Counted from the first letter of the stretch, positions 50,999 to 60,855 are shown. The stretch is 64,000 bases of DNA from JASHVB01 sp035523995 (GCA_035523995.1 DATKPQ010000081.1:1-64000); one strand, 5' to 3'. Numbers and translations: made by a program. The notes: generated by a model not told the origin, from the sequence alone.

Positions 50999-51772
50999 TC
51001 AGAACAACGAATAGCCGCCGTCGATCACGAACGTATCGCCGGTGTGGTAGCGCGATGCATCGCTGAGCAGATAGACGGCAATGCCGGCGAAATCATCGCC
51101 GGTGCCCCAGCGGCGCATCGGCACGCGGGGGAAAACCTTGGTGCGGAAGCCTTCGGTGGCGAAGGCGTTCGCGGTCATCTCGGTGGCGATCCAGCCGGGC
51201 AGGATCGCATGGGCGCGGATGCCGTGGCGGGCGAGCTCGACCGCCAGCGCGCGCACCATGGAGATCATGCCGCCCTTGCTGGCGGCGTAATGTTCTGATC
51301 GCGGCGCCGCCTCGATGGCCGCGAGCGAGGCAGTGCCCACCAGCACGCCGCCGCCGCCCCGCTCCACCATATGCGTGGCCGCGGCGCGGAAGGTGTGGAA
51401 GGCGCCGTCCAGGTTGACGCGGGTCACGCGCCGCCACTCGGCGTCCGTCATGTCGAGGAACGACGCAACGCCGCGCCCGCCCACGCCGGCATTGGCGAAA
51501 CAGCCGTCCACGCGGCCGAACGCCGCCAGGGTGGCGGCGAAAGTGTCGTTCACCGCCGTTGCGTCGCCGACATCGCACAGCCAGGATTGTACGCGGTGGC
51601 CGTGGCGGGCGATTTCGGCGCAGGCGGCCTCGTTCTTGGCGGCGTTGGTGCCCCAGATGGCGATGTCGGCGCCCGCCTGCGCCAGGCCGAGCGCCATGCC
51701 CAGGCCGATGCCGGAGTTGCCGCCGGTGATCAGGGCGACCTTGCCGGTCAGATCGAAGGGGTTGGCGGGCAT
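50999..51772 (-). CDS. SDR family NAD(P)-dependent oxidoreductase
   Basis: The 257-residue protein has the Rossmann motif TGGNSGIG (near residue 17), NAG, and the catalytic Tyr-x3-Lys in HYAASKGG (near 161-165). A C-terminal GDTFVIDGGYS is typical of classical SDRs such as gluconate 5-dehydrogenase or 3-oxoacyl reductase. The Ser of the catalytic triad lies in VGTASLAAI. Substrate unknown. Confidence 0.92.
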   Translation of the reverse strand: MPANPFDLTGKVALITGGNSGIGLGMALGLAQAGADIAIWGTNAAKNEAACAEIARHGHRVQSWLCDVGDATAVNDTFAATLAAFGRVDGCFANAGVGGRGVASFLDMTDAEWRRVTRVNLDGAFHTFRAAATHMVERGGGGVLVGTASLAAIEAAPRSEHYAASKGGMISMVRALAVELARHGIRAHAILPGWIATEMTANAFATEGFRTKVFPRVPMRRWGTGDDFAGIAVYLLSDASRYHTGDTFVIDGGYSLF

Positions 51773-52004
51773 GCGGGGCTCCGTGGCTATGCCGGGTGGG
51801 CACTGGTCAGCGTCGCCAGCGTAGCGGAGTTCTTGTTACGAACAACCGCGTCACGGACATTGGGGTGAGATCGTGTGGCAAGGGATTGGCCTAATGCGAC
51901 GGTGCGGTACGGGCTTGCCCTGGGCCGCTCGCATGCATGGTGCTGATGCCGAGCTCACGATAGATTGCCTCAGCGCAATAGCCATGCGCCGGGGCTGGGA
52001 AACC

Positions 52005-52166
52005 ATGGATTTGCATTTTGATGCGGCTCTAGCCGTTGCCTATCGAAGTGGCCGACAACGCGCACGGGTTCTTACTGCGCCATGGCTGGCCCGCCAGGTA
52101 TATTGCCCGAATTGCGGCCGCTTTCCGCTCGTCCGTTATGGCAACAACAGCCGAGTTGGCGATTTT
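52005..52166 (+). pseudogene. N-terminal relic of a DpnI/Dam-replacing-type restriction endonuclease
   Basis: From the ATG at 52005 the frame reads MDLHFDAALAVAYRSGRQRARVL, then YCPNCG, then YGNNSRVGDF. This matches the start of DpnI/Dam-replacing proteins (QRARV..WV..N.YCP.CG...NN.PVADF), including the zinc CxxC and first catalytic Asp. The second CxxC and the E-x-K catalytic pair that should follow are missing; after 52166 the frame loses the pattern. It is a truncated remnant. Confidence 0.7.
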
Positions 52167-52168
52167 AC

Positions 52169-52399
52169 ATGGTGCACGACTGCGGCGTCGCCTGCGCCGA
52201 GTTGGCGATCAGCATCGGCTTGCTCGACCCGGGTGATCCGCGCAGTGCACTGATTTTCGTCACCGCGGTAGAGCAAGACGTGCGGCTGATCAGCGCGAAT
52301 ATCCGTCCCATGGACCTGTTGCTGCAGCTTTACCCCACCCCGAACGTCCTGCCGGATCGCCCAGCCACGCCCGCGGAAACCGCGGCCGGCCGCGCTTGA
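52169..52399 (+). CDS. Short frame of unknown origin fused downstream of the endonuclease relic
   Basis: The 76-codon frame from an ATG at 52169 has strongly GC-rich third positions, so it looks coding: HDCGVACAELAISIGLLDPGDP, VTAVEQDVRLISANIRPMDLLL. I recognise no domain. It begins in the sequence where the endonuclease relic ends and has no good ribosome site, so it may be the 3' end of another gene joined by a deletion. Next to it is lipA, 34 nt on. Confidence 0.45.
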   Translation: MVHDCGVACAELAISIGLLDPGDPRSALIFVTAVEQDVRLISANIRPMDLLLQLYPTPNVLPDRPATPAETAAGRA

Positions 52400-52433
52400 C
52401 GCCCCCACCCCCGCCCGCCACTTGTACCCCGCA

Positions 52434-53411
52434 ATGTCCACCCACCTCGTCATAGACCACCGCACCGGCGGTGCCGCCCTCCGCCATCCGGAGAAGGCGC
52501 ACCGGCCGGACAACCCGATCCAGCGCAAGCCCGCCTGGATCCGCGTCAAGGCACCCACCCACCCGGTCTATCACGCCACCCGTGCTCTGATACGGGAGAA
52601 CCGCCTGCACACGGTCTGCGAGGAAGCCGCTTGCCCCAATATCGGCGAGTGCTGGTCTCAGCGGCACGCCACCATGATGATCATGGGCGACACCTGCACC
52701 CGCGCCTGCGCGTTCTGCAACGTGCGCACCGGCCAGCCGCTCGCGCTGGACGCGGAAGAGCCGGCCCGCGTTGCCGACGCGGTCGCCCGGCTGGGGCTGA
52801 AGCATGTCGTCATCACTTCGGTGGACCGCGACGACCTGGCGGATGGCGGCGCGGGACATTTCGCCATGGTCATCTGCGCCATCCGCAATGCCGCGCCCGG
52901 TACCAGCATCGAGGTCCTGACGCCCGATTTCCTGCGCAAACCCGGCGCGATGGAGATCGTGGCGGATGCCAGGCCGGACGTGTTCAACCACAATCTGGAG
53001 ACGGTGCCTCGCCTCTATCCCAGCATCCGTCCCGGCGCGCGCTATTACCAGTCGCTTCGCTTGCTCGACTCAGTCAAGCAACACGTTCCTGCTCTGTTCT
53101 CCAAGTCGGGCCTGATGGTGGGGCTTGGTGAATCCCGCACCGAAATTGCCCAGGTCATGGACGACCTGAGAATTGCCAATGTCGATTTTCTCACCATCGG
53201 CCAATACTTGCAGCCCACCATAAAGCATGCCGCGATCGACCGCTTCGTGACACCGGAGGAATTCGCGGACTATGCGGCACTGGCGCGTTCCAAGGGTTTC
53301 CTGCTGGTTTCCGCCACGCCGCTGACCCGCAGTTCCTATCATGCCGTCGCCGATTTCGCCGCGCTGCGCGCCGCGCGCGCGGCAGGGCATGCAGCGCATC
53401 CCACTTACTGA
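52434..53411 (+). CDS. lipA: Lipoyl synthase LipA
   Basis: The 325-residue radical SAM enzyme has the auxiliary cluster motif CEEAACPNIGEC (near residues 62-73) and the radical SAM motif CTRACAFC (near 88-95). It inserts sulfur into octanoyl groups on 2-oxoacid dehydrogenase subunits. Its stop overlaps the next start by one base. The ATG at 52434 lacks a strong ribosome site. Confidence 0.95.
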   Translation: MSTHLVIDHRTGGAALRHPEKAHRPDNPIQRKPAWIRVKAPTHPVYHATRALIRENRLHTVCEEAACPNIGECWSQRHATMMIMGDTCTRACAFCNVRTGQPLALDAEEPARVADAVARLGLKHVVITSVDRDDLADGGAGHFAMVICAIRNAAPGTSIEVLTPDFLRKPGAMEIVADARPDVFNHNLETVPRLYPSIRPGARYYQSLRLLDSVKQHVPALFSKSGLMVGLGESRTEIAQVMDDLRIANVDFLTIGQYLQPTIKHAAIDRFVTPEEFADYAALARSKGFLLVSATPLTRSSYHAVADFAALRAARAAGHAAHPTY

Positions 53412-53902
53412 TGCCGACCCACGCCGAGCACCGCGTCGTGCCGTATAGCCCCGACCAACTCTTCGACCTGGTTGCGGAGGTTGAAAAGTACCCGCAATTC
53501 CTGCCGTGGTGCGTCGCAACACGCGTGCGTCACCGCGTCGAACGCGAATTGCTGGCCGACATGACGATCGGCTTCGGACCGTTCCGCGAAAGCTTCGTCA
53601 GCCGGGTGACGCTGGACCGGCCGCGTTCGGTGCGAGTGCGCTACGAAACCGGCCCGTTCCGGTATTTGAACAATCAATGGGACTTTCTGCCACACCGGGA
53701 GAGTACGGAAGTCGGATTTTTCATCGATTTCGAGTTTCGCAGCCGCATCCTGCAATCCGCGATTGGCGTAGTGTTCAACGAAGCCGTACGACGAATGGTG
53801 AATGCGTTCCAGAAACGCGCGCAAGACGTGTATGGCCCTCCGGTTGTGCCCGCATCCTCCGCGGCTAGCAGCGCCGCGCCGCCCCCGGATCTGGCGCGCT
53901 AG
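53411..53902 (+). CDS. COQ10/RatA-type START domain protein
   Basis: The 163-residue protein has the polyketide cyclase/START pattern (YSPDQLFDLVAEVEKYPQFLPWC, then FEFRSRILQSAIG). In alphaproteobacteria this type follows lipA and is thought to bind ubiquinone, as eukaryotic COQ10; the homologue RatA in E. coli was reported as a ribosome inhibitor. The single-base overlap with lipA shows coupling. The tail beyond residue 145 is Ala/Pro-rich. Confidence 0.9.
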   Translation: MPTHAEHRVVPYSPDQLFDLVAEVEKYPQFLPWCVATRVRHRVERELLADMTIGFGPFRESFVSRVTLDRPRSVRVRYETGPFRYLNNQWDFLPHRESTEVGFFIDFEFRSRILQSAIGVVFNEAVRRMVNAFQKRAQDVYGPPVVPASSAASSAAPPPDLAR

Positions 53903-54024
53903 CCCCGAACGCTGCACGGACCGGATTCGGCGTTGGCGGGCTTCCGGCAGACGCCAACCAATGCCATTTCGTAAATATTCCATGAAAAACGCACCGGCGA
54001 TGTCTCTTTTTTCTTGAATAAATT

Positions 54025-54059
54025 TGCGATAATGTGACGCGTCGCGACCCAAATGGGTC
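54025..54059 (+). promoter_or_regulatory. Extended -10 promoter followed by a palindrome
   Basis: TGCGATAAT (54025-54033) is an extended -10 element. GACCCA and TGGGTC flank AA at 54046-54059, about where transcription would begin, so a repressor could sit there. The region to the kinase start at 54275 would be a 235-nt leader. Confidence 0.4.
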
Positions 54060-54086
54060 CGCGAAAGTCACAAGGAGAAAGGTAAC

Positions 54087-54281
54087 ATAGCCATTAAACG
54101 TCGCCGGACGGGGCGTCACGTTCGCGAAGCACGCGAGCCCTCGCAACTTGGGCGATACTCTTCTCACGGTATGGTCCATCTCTCCGACACCGGATTCATT
54201 GCATCGCTTGCGCCAGTGACATGTGCTCTCGCCAGGGGAAAGCCTGATGGCATTGCCGTGAGGCAGGATAAACCATGCTGA
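54087..54281 (+). other. 64-codon frame with strong Shine-Dalgarno and an ATA start
   Basis: AAGGAG at 54072-54077 lies 9 nt before ATA GCC ATT AAA CGT, reading I-A-I-K-R-R-R-T-G-R-H. The frame stays open to a TGA at 54279-54281 that overlaps the kinase ATG (ATGCTGA). No ATG, GTG or TTG is placed near the ribosome site. It could be an AUA-started upstream ORF, a gene whose ATG mutated, or chance. Confidence 0.3.
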
Positions 54282-57200
54282 CCGACGTCATGCAGGCCCC
54301 TCGCACCGACGGCACAGCCAAGCCTTCAAGTCAGCCGTCGGTAGCGGCCTCTGCCAACACACCGGTCAGTAGACCGCGACCTGGCGAGCGTCGGCACGGC
54401 CCGAGGCCTCCCGCTTCCGGCGCCCCCGCCGGGCTGCAACGCCGCACACTCGTCCTGCTCGGAGCTATCGTGGCGGCGGGCGTGGCGTTCGTCATTGGCC
54501 TATGGGTCGCCGTGTTTGTCCTGATTGAATCGGAACGCCACATGGCGATGGCGCATGCCCGCGTCAATGTCAGCAACCTCAGCGCGGCCTTTGAGGAGGA
54601 GATCGGCCACGAATTAAATACGATCTCTGGTGCTATGGAATTGGTGGCACAACACATGCGCGCGACGCCGGACGCATTCGACATGTATCGTTGGGCGCAT
54701 GAAGTGCCGCTGCTTGCCGCGCCGGCAGACCACGCCTTTATCATCGGTCCGAATGGCCGGCTGCTTTCCAGCACCGGCGACCTACATCCCCTGTCGATTG
54801 ACCTAAGTGGCAGCGATTATTTCCGGATTCCTCTCGGCGGCGCCTGGCACGGCATATACATCAACGTCCCGACGGTCGATCGCGAAACCGGCCGCGTCGC
54901 CATATACATGAGCCGGCGTGTGGACGCGGTGGATGGCCACCTCCTGGGCGTGGTGGTCTTCTCCGTGGTGCCCGGGCAGCTTACCGCATTGCATCGCGCC
55001 GTCGATCTCGGCCCGGGTGGCATGTTCGCATTGTTTGGTACCGACAACGTTGTCCGCGCGCGGTTCAGCGTTGACAGTCCGAACGGCGCGGTCGGCGCCG
55101 GCGAGACGATTCCGCCACTGCGCGGCCGCGCTGAAACCGGCACGCTGCGCGATGTCGTGCATGTCGGCACCAGCCGATTGGACCACATTACCCGCATTTA
55201 CAGCGACCGCCGTATCCCCGGATATCCGTTGCTGGTTGGCGTAGGCCTGGACCTTGGCCAAGTGCTCGCCCCGGTTCGCGCCAATGCCCGCCAACTCGAA
55301 ATCGCCGCCGCCTTGCTGTCGGTTCTGGTGAGCGGCTTGCTCGCGGCCTTGGTCGCCGAGATACGACGGCGCGCCCGGCACGAGGCACAGCTTGCCCGCG
55401 AACGCGCTGCCCTCGCCGCCGATATCGCACTCCGTGCGGAGGTAGAACAGCGGCTGCGTGACAGTGAGCAGAAGTTCCAGGATATCGCGGAGGTGAGTGG
55501 CGACTGGATATGGGAAACCGATGCCGAACACCGGTTCACCTCCATCGCGGCCGAGGCCTTTGCCGAAGAAACCGGGCTTAATCCCGATGCAATCATCGGC
55601 AAGGCGCGATGGGACCTCGCACGGGCCAATCCAGAGCACGATGAGCCGTGGCGGCAGCACAAGGCTGACCTTGATGCGCATCGGCCGTTCCGCAAGTTTC
55701 GTTATTCGGCGCGCAATTCGGCCGGCGCGATGCGCCACTTCGTGGTCAGCGGCAAGCCGGTGTTCGACGCCGATGGAACTTTTCGCGGCTATCGCGGTAC
55801 TGCCAGTAACGAGACCCCCCGGGTCGAAGCCCTGCAACGCGCCGAGCAAGCGGAAACGCTGTTGCGCGACGCGATGGACAGCCTTTCGGGAGGCTTTGTC
55901 ATTTTCGACAAGGACGACCGGATGGTGCTGTGCAACGAGGCGTATCGTCGCATGTACCCCGCCAGCGCGCACCTGATGGTGCCGGGGGTTAAGTTCGAAA
56001 CCCTGGTGCGCAACACGCTCGCCTGCGGCCATTATCCGGACGCCGCCGGCCGCGAGGAGAAATGGGTACAGAACTTTCTGCGTATCCACGCCGAGGCTGT
56101 GGGTGAGCTGGAAACCCAGCACAATGATGGCCGTTGGACCCTGGTGGTCGAGCGCCGGATGCGGGATGGCGGCCTCGCCGGCCTGCGTGTGGACATCACC
56201 GACTTCAAGCGCATCCAAAGCGCGCTGCACCACAGCGAGCGTCGGCTACGCGGCTTTGCCGAGATGGCATCCGACTGGTTTTGGGAACAGGATGCGGACG
56301 CCAATTTCGTATGGATCTCCGAGGGACACGGCGACAGGCGGCCGGGGGGAAGGCCCTATGCCGGACGGACACGTTGGGACATGTATCCGGACGGCACGAC
56401 GCCGGCACAATGGGAGGCACACAAGGCCGATATCGCCGCACGGCGGCCGTTCCGCGACTTCCGCTATCATCGCCCCGACGGCCTCAAGCGCATGCGCCAC
56501 ATCAGCATCCATGGCGTTCCCGTGTTCGACGCGGGCGGCACGTTCACCGGATACCGGGGCATCGGGCGCGACATCACCGAACAAATCGAGGCGGAGCAGG
56601 AGCTGGAGCGGGCCAAGGAACGGGCGGAGCAAGCAGAGACGTTGCTGCGCGATGCGGTGGACAGTATTTCCGAAGGGCTTGTGATCTTCGACCAGGACGA
56701 CCGCCTGGTGATGTTCAACGACGCGTATCGCCGGATCTATGCCGACGCCGGCGACATTCTGCGTCCTGGCGTGCGCTTCGAAGATCTGCTGCGCCGCATG
56801 ATCAGCCGGGGCAGCAATGTCGAGGCGCGGGGGCGTGAGGAGGCATGGCTCGACGAACGCATGCGGCTGCATCGCGAGGCCTGCGGTTCGGCCGAAAACC
56901 AACGGCCCAACGGATCGTTCTACCTCACGATCGACCGCCGGATGAAGAACGGCGGCATCGCCGGCCTGCGTATCAATATCACCGCACTGAAACAGACGCA
57001 GGCTGCACTGCGTGCCAGCGAGGAACGCCTGGACCGCGCGCAGGCGATCGCGGGTATCGGCAGTTGGGAACTGGATGTTGCGACGAAGCGCTATGTCTGG
57101 TCGAAGGAGCTGTACCGGCTACGCGGCCTCGATCCGCAGACGTTCCAGCCGACCATCGAAACCGTTAGCAAATACCTGCACCCAGACGATTATCCGATGG

Positions 57201-58588
57201 CACAGGGCTGGATCGACAGGCTGATGACCGGCGAAGTGCAGGCTGCGGTGGAGCCGCGGTTTGTGCGCCCGGATGGGGAGATTCGAGTGCTGCGTGTCGA
57301 AGGGCGGCCGGTGCGGGACGCGGACGGCGTCGCGCGCCGCATCGCGGGCACCATGCAGGACGTTACCGAACGCCGGCAGATCGAACGCCAGCTCGCACAG
57401 GCGCAGAAGATGGAGGCGATCGGCAACCTCACTGGCGGCATGGCGCATGATTTCAACAACGTGCTCGGCGTCGTTATCGGAAATCTGGATCTGCTGAAGC
57501 GGCTGGTCGGCAATGACGAGGCAGCGGCCGAGCTGTGCGGCGAGGCTCTGGACGGGGCCTCGCGCTGTGCGGACCTGATCCGGCGCTTGCTCGCCTTCGC
57601 CCGCCGGCAGTCGCTGCACCCCGAAAGCACAGATGTGAACGCGCGAGTGAACGAGGTGACGCGTTTGCTCGGCCGCGTGCTGGGCGAGGACATCGTGTTG
57701 AACCTGCATCTGGACGCCGGGTTGCCTCCGGTGATGGCCGACCCGGCACAGTTAGAAGCGGCGCTGGTCAATTTCGCCACCAATGCGCGTGACGCGATGC
57801 CGAATGGCGGGCGGCTCGACATCGCCACCAACGGCGTGACGCTGGATGCGAGCTATGCCGCGATGCATCCCGACGTGACGCCCGGCGCCTATGTGTGCAT
57901 AGAGATCAGCGATACCGGGTGCGGCATCGCGCCAGAGATCATCGGCCGCATTTTCGAGCCGTTCTTCACCACCAAGGAACCCGGCAAGGGCACCGGCCTT
58001 GGTCTTTCGATGGCATTTGGGTTCGTCAAGCAGTCGGGCGGGCATTTGTCGGTGTACAGCGAGCGTGGGCTGGGCACCACGTTCCGTGTATATTTGCCGG
58101 TTCCTGCGGAAAGCCCCGCGGAGGCGGCCCGTCCAGCCGATGATATCGTCGCGCCGGGCGGCAATGAGACAGTGCTGGTGGTGGAGGATAACAAGCGGCT
58201 GCGACGGGCAACGACCCGGCAATTGATGCAGCTCGGTTACCAGGTGCTGGAGGCCGAGCATGCGGATGCGGCCCTCGCGCTGCTGGCCGGTGGCATGGCG
58301 ATCGATCTGCTGTTCTCGGACGTGGTAATGCCCGGCAGCATGGACGGGCTGACCCTGGCCCACCGGGCAACCGCTCTGCGGCCGGGATTGAGGGTGCTGC
58401 TGACCTCGGGCTTCTCGGGCGTGCGCGGCGCCGATCGCAACGGGTTGGATTGCCCGTTCCCAATGCTGAATAAGCCCTACCGCTACGACGAACTGGCGCG
58501 ACGGTTTCGCGAGGTACTGGATGCAGCTGCGCTCCTCGCGGGCACCGAGGCGGCTGGACATTTCGTCCGGGCCGAGGCCGGATCGTAA
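54275..58588 (+). CDS. Hybrid sensor histidine kinase with dCACHE-like sensor and five PAS domains
   Basis: The 1437-residue protein has TM1 (about 57-85), a periplasmic sensory region (90-335) of double-CACHE type, TM2 (about 338-358), five PAS-like segments (about 395-525, 535-650, 655-775, 790-905, 920-1040), HisKA with H in MAHDFNN near residue 1056, HATPase (about 1150-1270; TGLGLSM) and a C-terminal receiver (about 1295-1415) with Asp in LLFSDVVMPG near 1348. Two PAS segments have the GGFVIFDKDDRMV or EGLVIFDQDDRLV repeat. Substantial signal input is expected. The next gene encodes a REC-EAL-LuxR protein, its likely partner. Confidence 0.9.
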   Translation: MLTDVMQAPRTDGTAKPSSQPSVAASANTPVSRPRPGERRHGPRPPASGAPAGLQRRTLVLLGAIVAAGVAFVIGLWVAVFVLIESERHMAMAHARVNVSNLSAAFEEEIGHELNTISGAMELVAQHMRATPDAFDMYRWAHEVPLLAAPADHAFIIGPNGRLLSSTGDLHPLSIDLSGSDYFRIPLGGAWHGIYINVPTVDRETGRVAIYMSRRVDAVDGHLLGVVVFSVVPGQLTALHRAVDLGPGGMFALFGTDNVVRARFSVDSPNGAVGAGETIPPLRGRAETGTLRDVVHVGTSRLDHITRIYSDRRIPGYPLLVGVGLDLGQVLAPVRANARQLEIAAALLSVLVSGLLAALVAEIRRRARHEAQLARERAALAADIALRAEVEQRLRDSEQKFQDIAEVSGDWIWETDAEHRFTSIAAEAFAEETGLNPDAIIGKARWDLARANPEHDEPWRQHKADLDAHRPFRKFRYSARNSAGAMRHFVVSGKPVFDADGTFRGYRGTASNETPRVEALQRAEQAETLLRDAMDSLSGGFVIFDKDDRMVLCNEAYRRMYPASAHLMVPGVKFETLVRNTLACGHYPDAAGREEKWVQNFLRIHAEAVGELETQHNDGRWTLVVERRMRDGGLAGLRVDITDFKRIQSALHHSERRLRGFAEMASDWFWEQDADANFVWISEGHGDRRPGGRPYAGRTRWDMYPDGTTPAQWEAHKADIAARRPFRDFRYHRPDGLKRMRHISIHGVPVFDAGGTFTGYRGIGRDITEQIEAEQELERAKERAEQAETLLRDAVDSISEGLVIFDQDDRLVMFNDAYRRIYADAGDILRPGVRFEDLLRRMISRGSNVEARGREEAWLDERMRLHREACGSAENQRPNGSFYLTIDRRMKNGGIAGLRINITALKQTQAALRASEERLDRAQAIAGIGSWELDVATKRYVWSKELYRLRGLDPQTFQPTIETVSKYLHPDDYPMAQGWIDRLMTGEVQAAVEPRFVRPDGEIRVLRVEGRPVRDADGVARRIAGTMQDVTERRQIERQLAQAQKMEAIGNLTGGMAHDFNNVLGVVIGNLDLLKRLVGNDEAAAELCGEALDGASRCADLIRRLLAFARRQSLHPESTDVNARVNEVTRLLGRVLGEDIVLNLHLDAGLPPVMADPAQLEAALVNFATNARDAMPNGGRLDIATNGVTLDASYAAMHPDVTPGAYVCIEISDTGCGIAPEIIGRIFEPFFTTKEPGKGTGLGLSMAFGFVKQSGGHLSVYSERGLGTTFRVYLPVPAESPAEAARPADDIVAPGGNETVLVVEDNKRLRRATTRQLMQLGYQVLEAEHADAALALLAGGMAIDLLFSDVVMPGSMDGLTLAHRATALRPGLRVLLTSGFSGVRGADRNGLDCPFPMLNKPYRYDELARRFREVLDAAALLAGTEAAGHFVRAEAGS

Positions 58589-58633
58589 CTTGTGCGGTGT
58601 AATTCAGGCGCCATTCCTGCTAAGATCGTCGCC

Positions 58634-60055
58634 ATGACCACGCGCGTCCTGGTTTTCGACGATGACGCCGCGATTGGCCGGCTGGTTGTGCGGGTTGCGC
58701 GCATGACCGGGCTTGAGGCAACAGCGGTAACCACCGCTGTTGCCTTCGCTGAAAGCCTGCGTAACCAGCCGCCCCAGATCGTCGTGCTCGATTTGCAACT
58801 CGGCGAGACCGATGGAATCGAGCAATTGCGCTTGCTCGCAGACCGCCAGTACAGCGGTCGGCTGGTGCTGATGAGCGGGTTCGATCCGCGCGTGCTGTCC
58901 ACCGCTCGTGCCCTGGGACAGGGGATGGGCCTGAAGGTTGAGGGGGTACTGGAAAAGCCGCTGCGCATTGCGGAGCTCGAGCGGGTGCTGGACCGGATGC
59001 AGGCCGCCGGCCAGATGCCATCCGCGGAACGCTTGTTAGCGGCAGTCGGCAACGACGAGTTGAGCCTGGATTTCCAGCCGGTGGTGTCGCGCAAGCCGAA
59101 AATGCTGAAGAAGCTGGAAGCCCTGGTGCGCTGGGAGCATCCCACCGCCGGGCGACTGTCACCTGCGAGCTTCCTGCCGCTGGCAGAAAGCGATGTCACG
59201 GTGATCGACGCGTTGACCGATTGGATCATTGGCACGGCGGTGGACGCTTATCAGATGCTGAGCGCGCTTGGCATCACAATGCCAATCGCGGTGAACATGT
59301 CCACACTGAACTTGCATGACCTGACAGTGCCGGACCGGCTGGAGCAGCGGCTGCGTGCGGGCAACATGCCGGCGAAGCATCTGTGCCTGGAGATCACTGA
59401 AAGCGCGGCATTCAAGGATGCCGCGATGACGATGGATATCCTGACCCGGGTGCGCCTGAAGGGCATGCAGCTTTCAATCGACGATTTCGGTACCGGCTAC
59501 TCGTCGCTGAAGCTGCTGCGGCAGATGCCGTTTTCGGAAATCAAGATCGACCAGTCCTTCGTCAGCGATGCCGTTTCGTCTCGCGATTCACGCGTGATCG
59601 TGAAATCGATCATGGACCTTGCAGCGAACATGGAAATGGGATGCGTGGCGGAGGGCGTGGAGACGGAGGAAACGGCAGAGCTGCTGGAGCAACTCGGGAG
59701 CTGCGACATGCAGGGTTTCCTGATAGCGCCGCCTATGCCCGTGGAGGTGGTGCCTGGCTGGCGGGACGCATGGCAGCGCAACACGGGCGGTTCAGCACTG
59801 GGCGACAGACAGGCGCCTCCAGCCGCTCCGCTGCTAACCGAACCATCGGATGAACTTACGACGCGACAAGTCGAAATGGCGCAACTGCTGTCCAACGGGT
59901 GTTCCGTACACGATATGGCACGGCAGTCGGATATGGGGGTCGCTATGGTGAAGGTAGAGCTGGCGCGGCTCTATTCATTGCTCGGCGCGCGCAGCCATGC
60001 GGAAGCGGCGAGCCTCGCACAGGGGTTACTGGAACGACGCGCCGGCAGGTCATAG
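58634..60055 (+). CDS. REC-EAL-LuxR-type HTH response regulator
   Basis: The 473-residue protein has a receiver domain (residues 1-120; phospho-Asp in VVLDLQLGE near 51), an EAL domain (about 135-380) with intact LEALVRWEHP near 162, EITES, DDFGTGYS, KIDQSFV and AEGVE, and a C-terminal LuxR-like HTH (LTTRQVEMAQLLSNGCSVHDMARQS, about 405-465). EAL plus LuxR HTH in one response regulator is an uncommon combination. It should hydrolyse cyclic di-GMP when phosphorylated and perhaps bind DNA. It starts 45 nt after the kinase. The ATG at 58634 is chosen over an earlier in-frame ATG at 58592. Confidence 0.88.
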   Translation: MTTRVLVFDDDAAIGRLVVRVARMTGLEATAVTTAVAFAESLRNQPPQIVVLDLQLGETDGIEQLRLLADRQYSGRLVLMSGFDPRVLSTARALGQGMGLKVEGVLEKPLRIAELERVLDRMQAAGQMPSAERLLAAVGNDELSLDFQPVVSRKPKMLKKLEALVRWEHPTAGRLSPASFLPLAESDVTVIDALTDWIIGTAVDAYQMLSALGITMPIAVNMSTLNLHDLTVPDRLEQRLRAGNMPAKHLCLEITESAAFKDAAMTMDILTRVRLKGMQLSIDDFGTGYSSLKLLRQMPFSEIKIDQSFVSDAVSSRDSRVIVKSIMDLAANMEMGCVAEGVETEETAELLEQLGSCDMQGFLIAPPMPVEVVPGWRDAWQRNTGGSALGDRQAPPAAPLLTEPSDELTTRQVEMAQLLSNGCSVHDMARQSDMGVAMVKVELARLYSLLGARSHAEAASLAQGLLERRAGRS

Positions 60056-60107
60056 GCGCTGGTCTGGCGAGCGGATCGCACCCGGCTGCCACCGGATGTG
60101 GGTTGCC

Positions 60108-60855
60108 TCATTCTCCCGGAGCCGGCACCGTCCGAGGTACGGCACGGTCGGTCACGCCCAGTTCGACGTCGCGCGTTTCCGGTCCCATCAACGCTCCCAC
60201 CACGACCAGTGCGCCGGACAGCGCGATCATCACCACCGGTGTGTACGCGTAAGGCAGGATCGCCTGAGGTGCTCACATATAGGCGCCACTGAACGCCGGG
60301 ACGATCACCGCCAGGCTGTAGCCGATGCCGTAGCCCGAGGCGCGAATGTGTGTGGGGAACCGCTCGCAGATACCGGTCGTCACGATACCCCACGGCGAAA
60401 TCACCAGCAAATAGCAGGCACAGGCGATGACGGTGGTGGATACGGCGCTGCCACCGGACAGCCCGCGGGAGATCGCCAGCGGATAGAGGCCAGTGCCGCC
60501 GATCAGGATCAGGACACCCGAAAGGTACGATCGCTGCCCGCCGCCCAATCATCTGGCCCAGCAGTCCGAATCCGACGAAAGCGAAGAACTGCACGAAGCC
60601 GGTAATCAGCAGACCATTGGTCATGGTCCTGCTGGGCACGTGCAACTGGTGGATCAGTACGCTGGGCATGACGCCGATCAGACACTGGGAGCCGAACCAG
60701 AACCCCAGCATCATGATGACGATCTGCGCCAGGTTCTTCAGGTACTCTCCGGAGACCACGTCCCTCAAGGGCGCATCGCTCTTCTCGCTGGACATCCAGA
60801 AAGAGGATTCCGGGACATTCATGTAATAGATCAAGAACAGAAAAGCGAGGCGTTA
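60108..60855 (-). pseudogene. Decayed MFS transporter, metabolite:H+ symporter type
   Basis: On the minus strand the sequence begins inside the middle loop of an MFS protein (VPESSFWMSSEKSDAPLRDV) and runs through TM7-8; the frame shifts near 60545 and continues (GVLILIGGTGLYPLAI, RFPTHIRASGYGIGYSLAVIVPA), meets a TGA at 60271-60273, then continues in frame to ALVVVGALMGPETRDVEL and a stop at 60110-60108. The ending is typical of MHS family symporters. The first six helices are missing. So it has a truncation, a frameshift and an internal stop. Confidence 0.8.
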
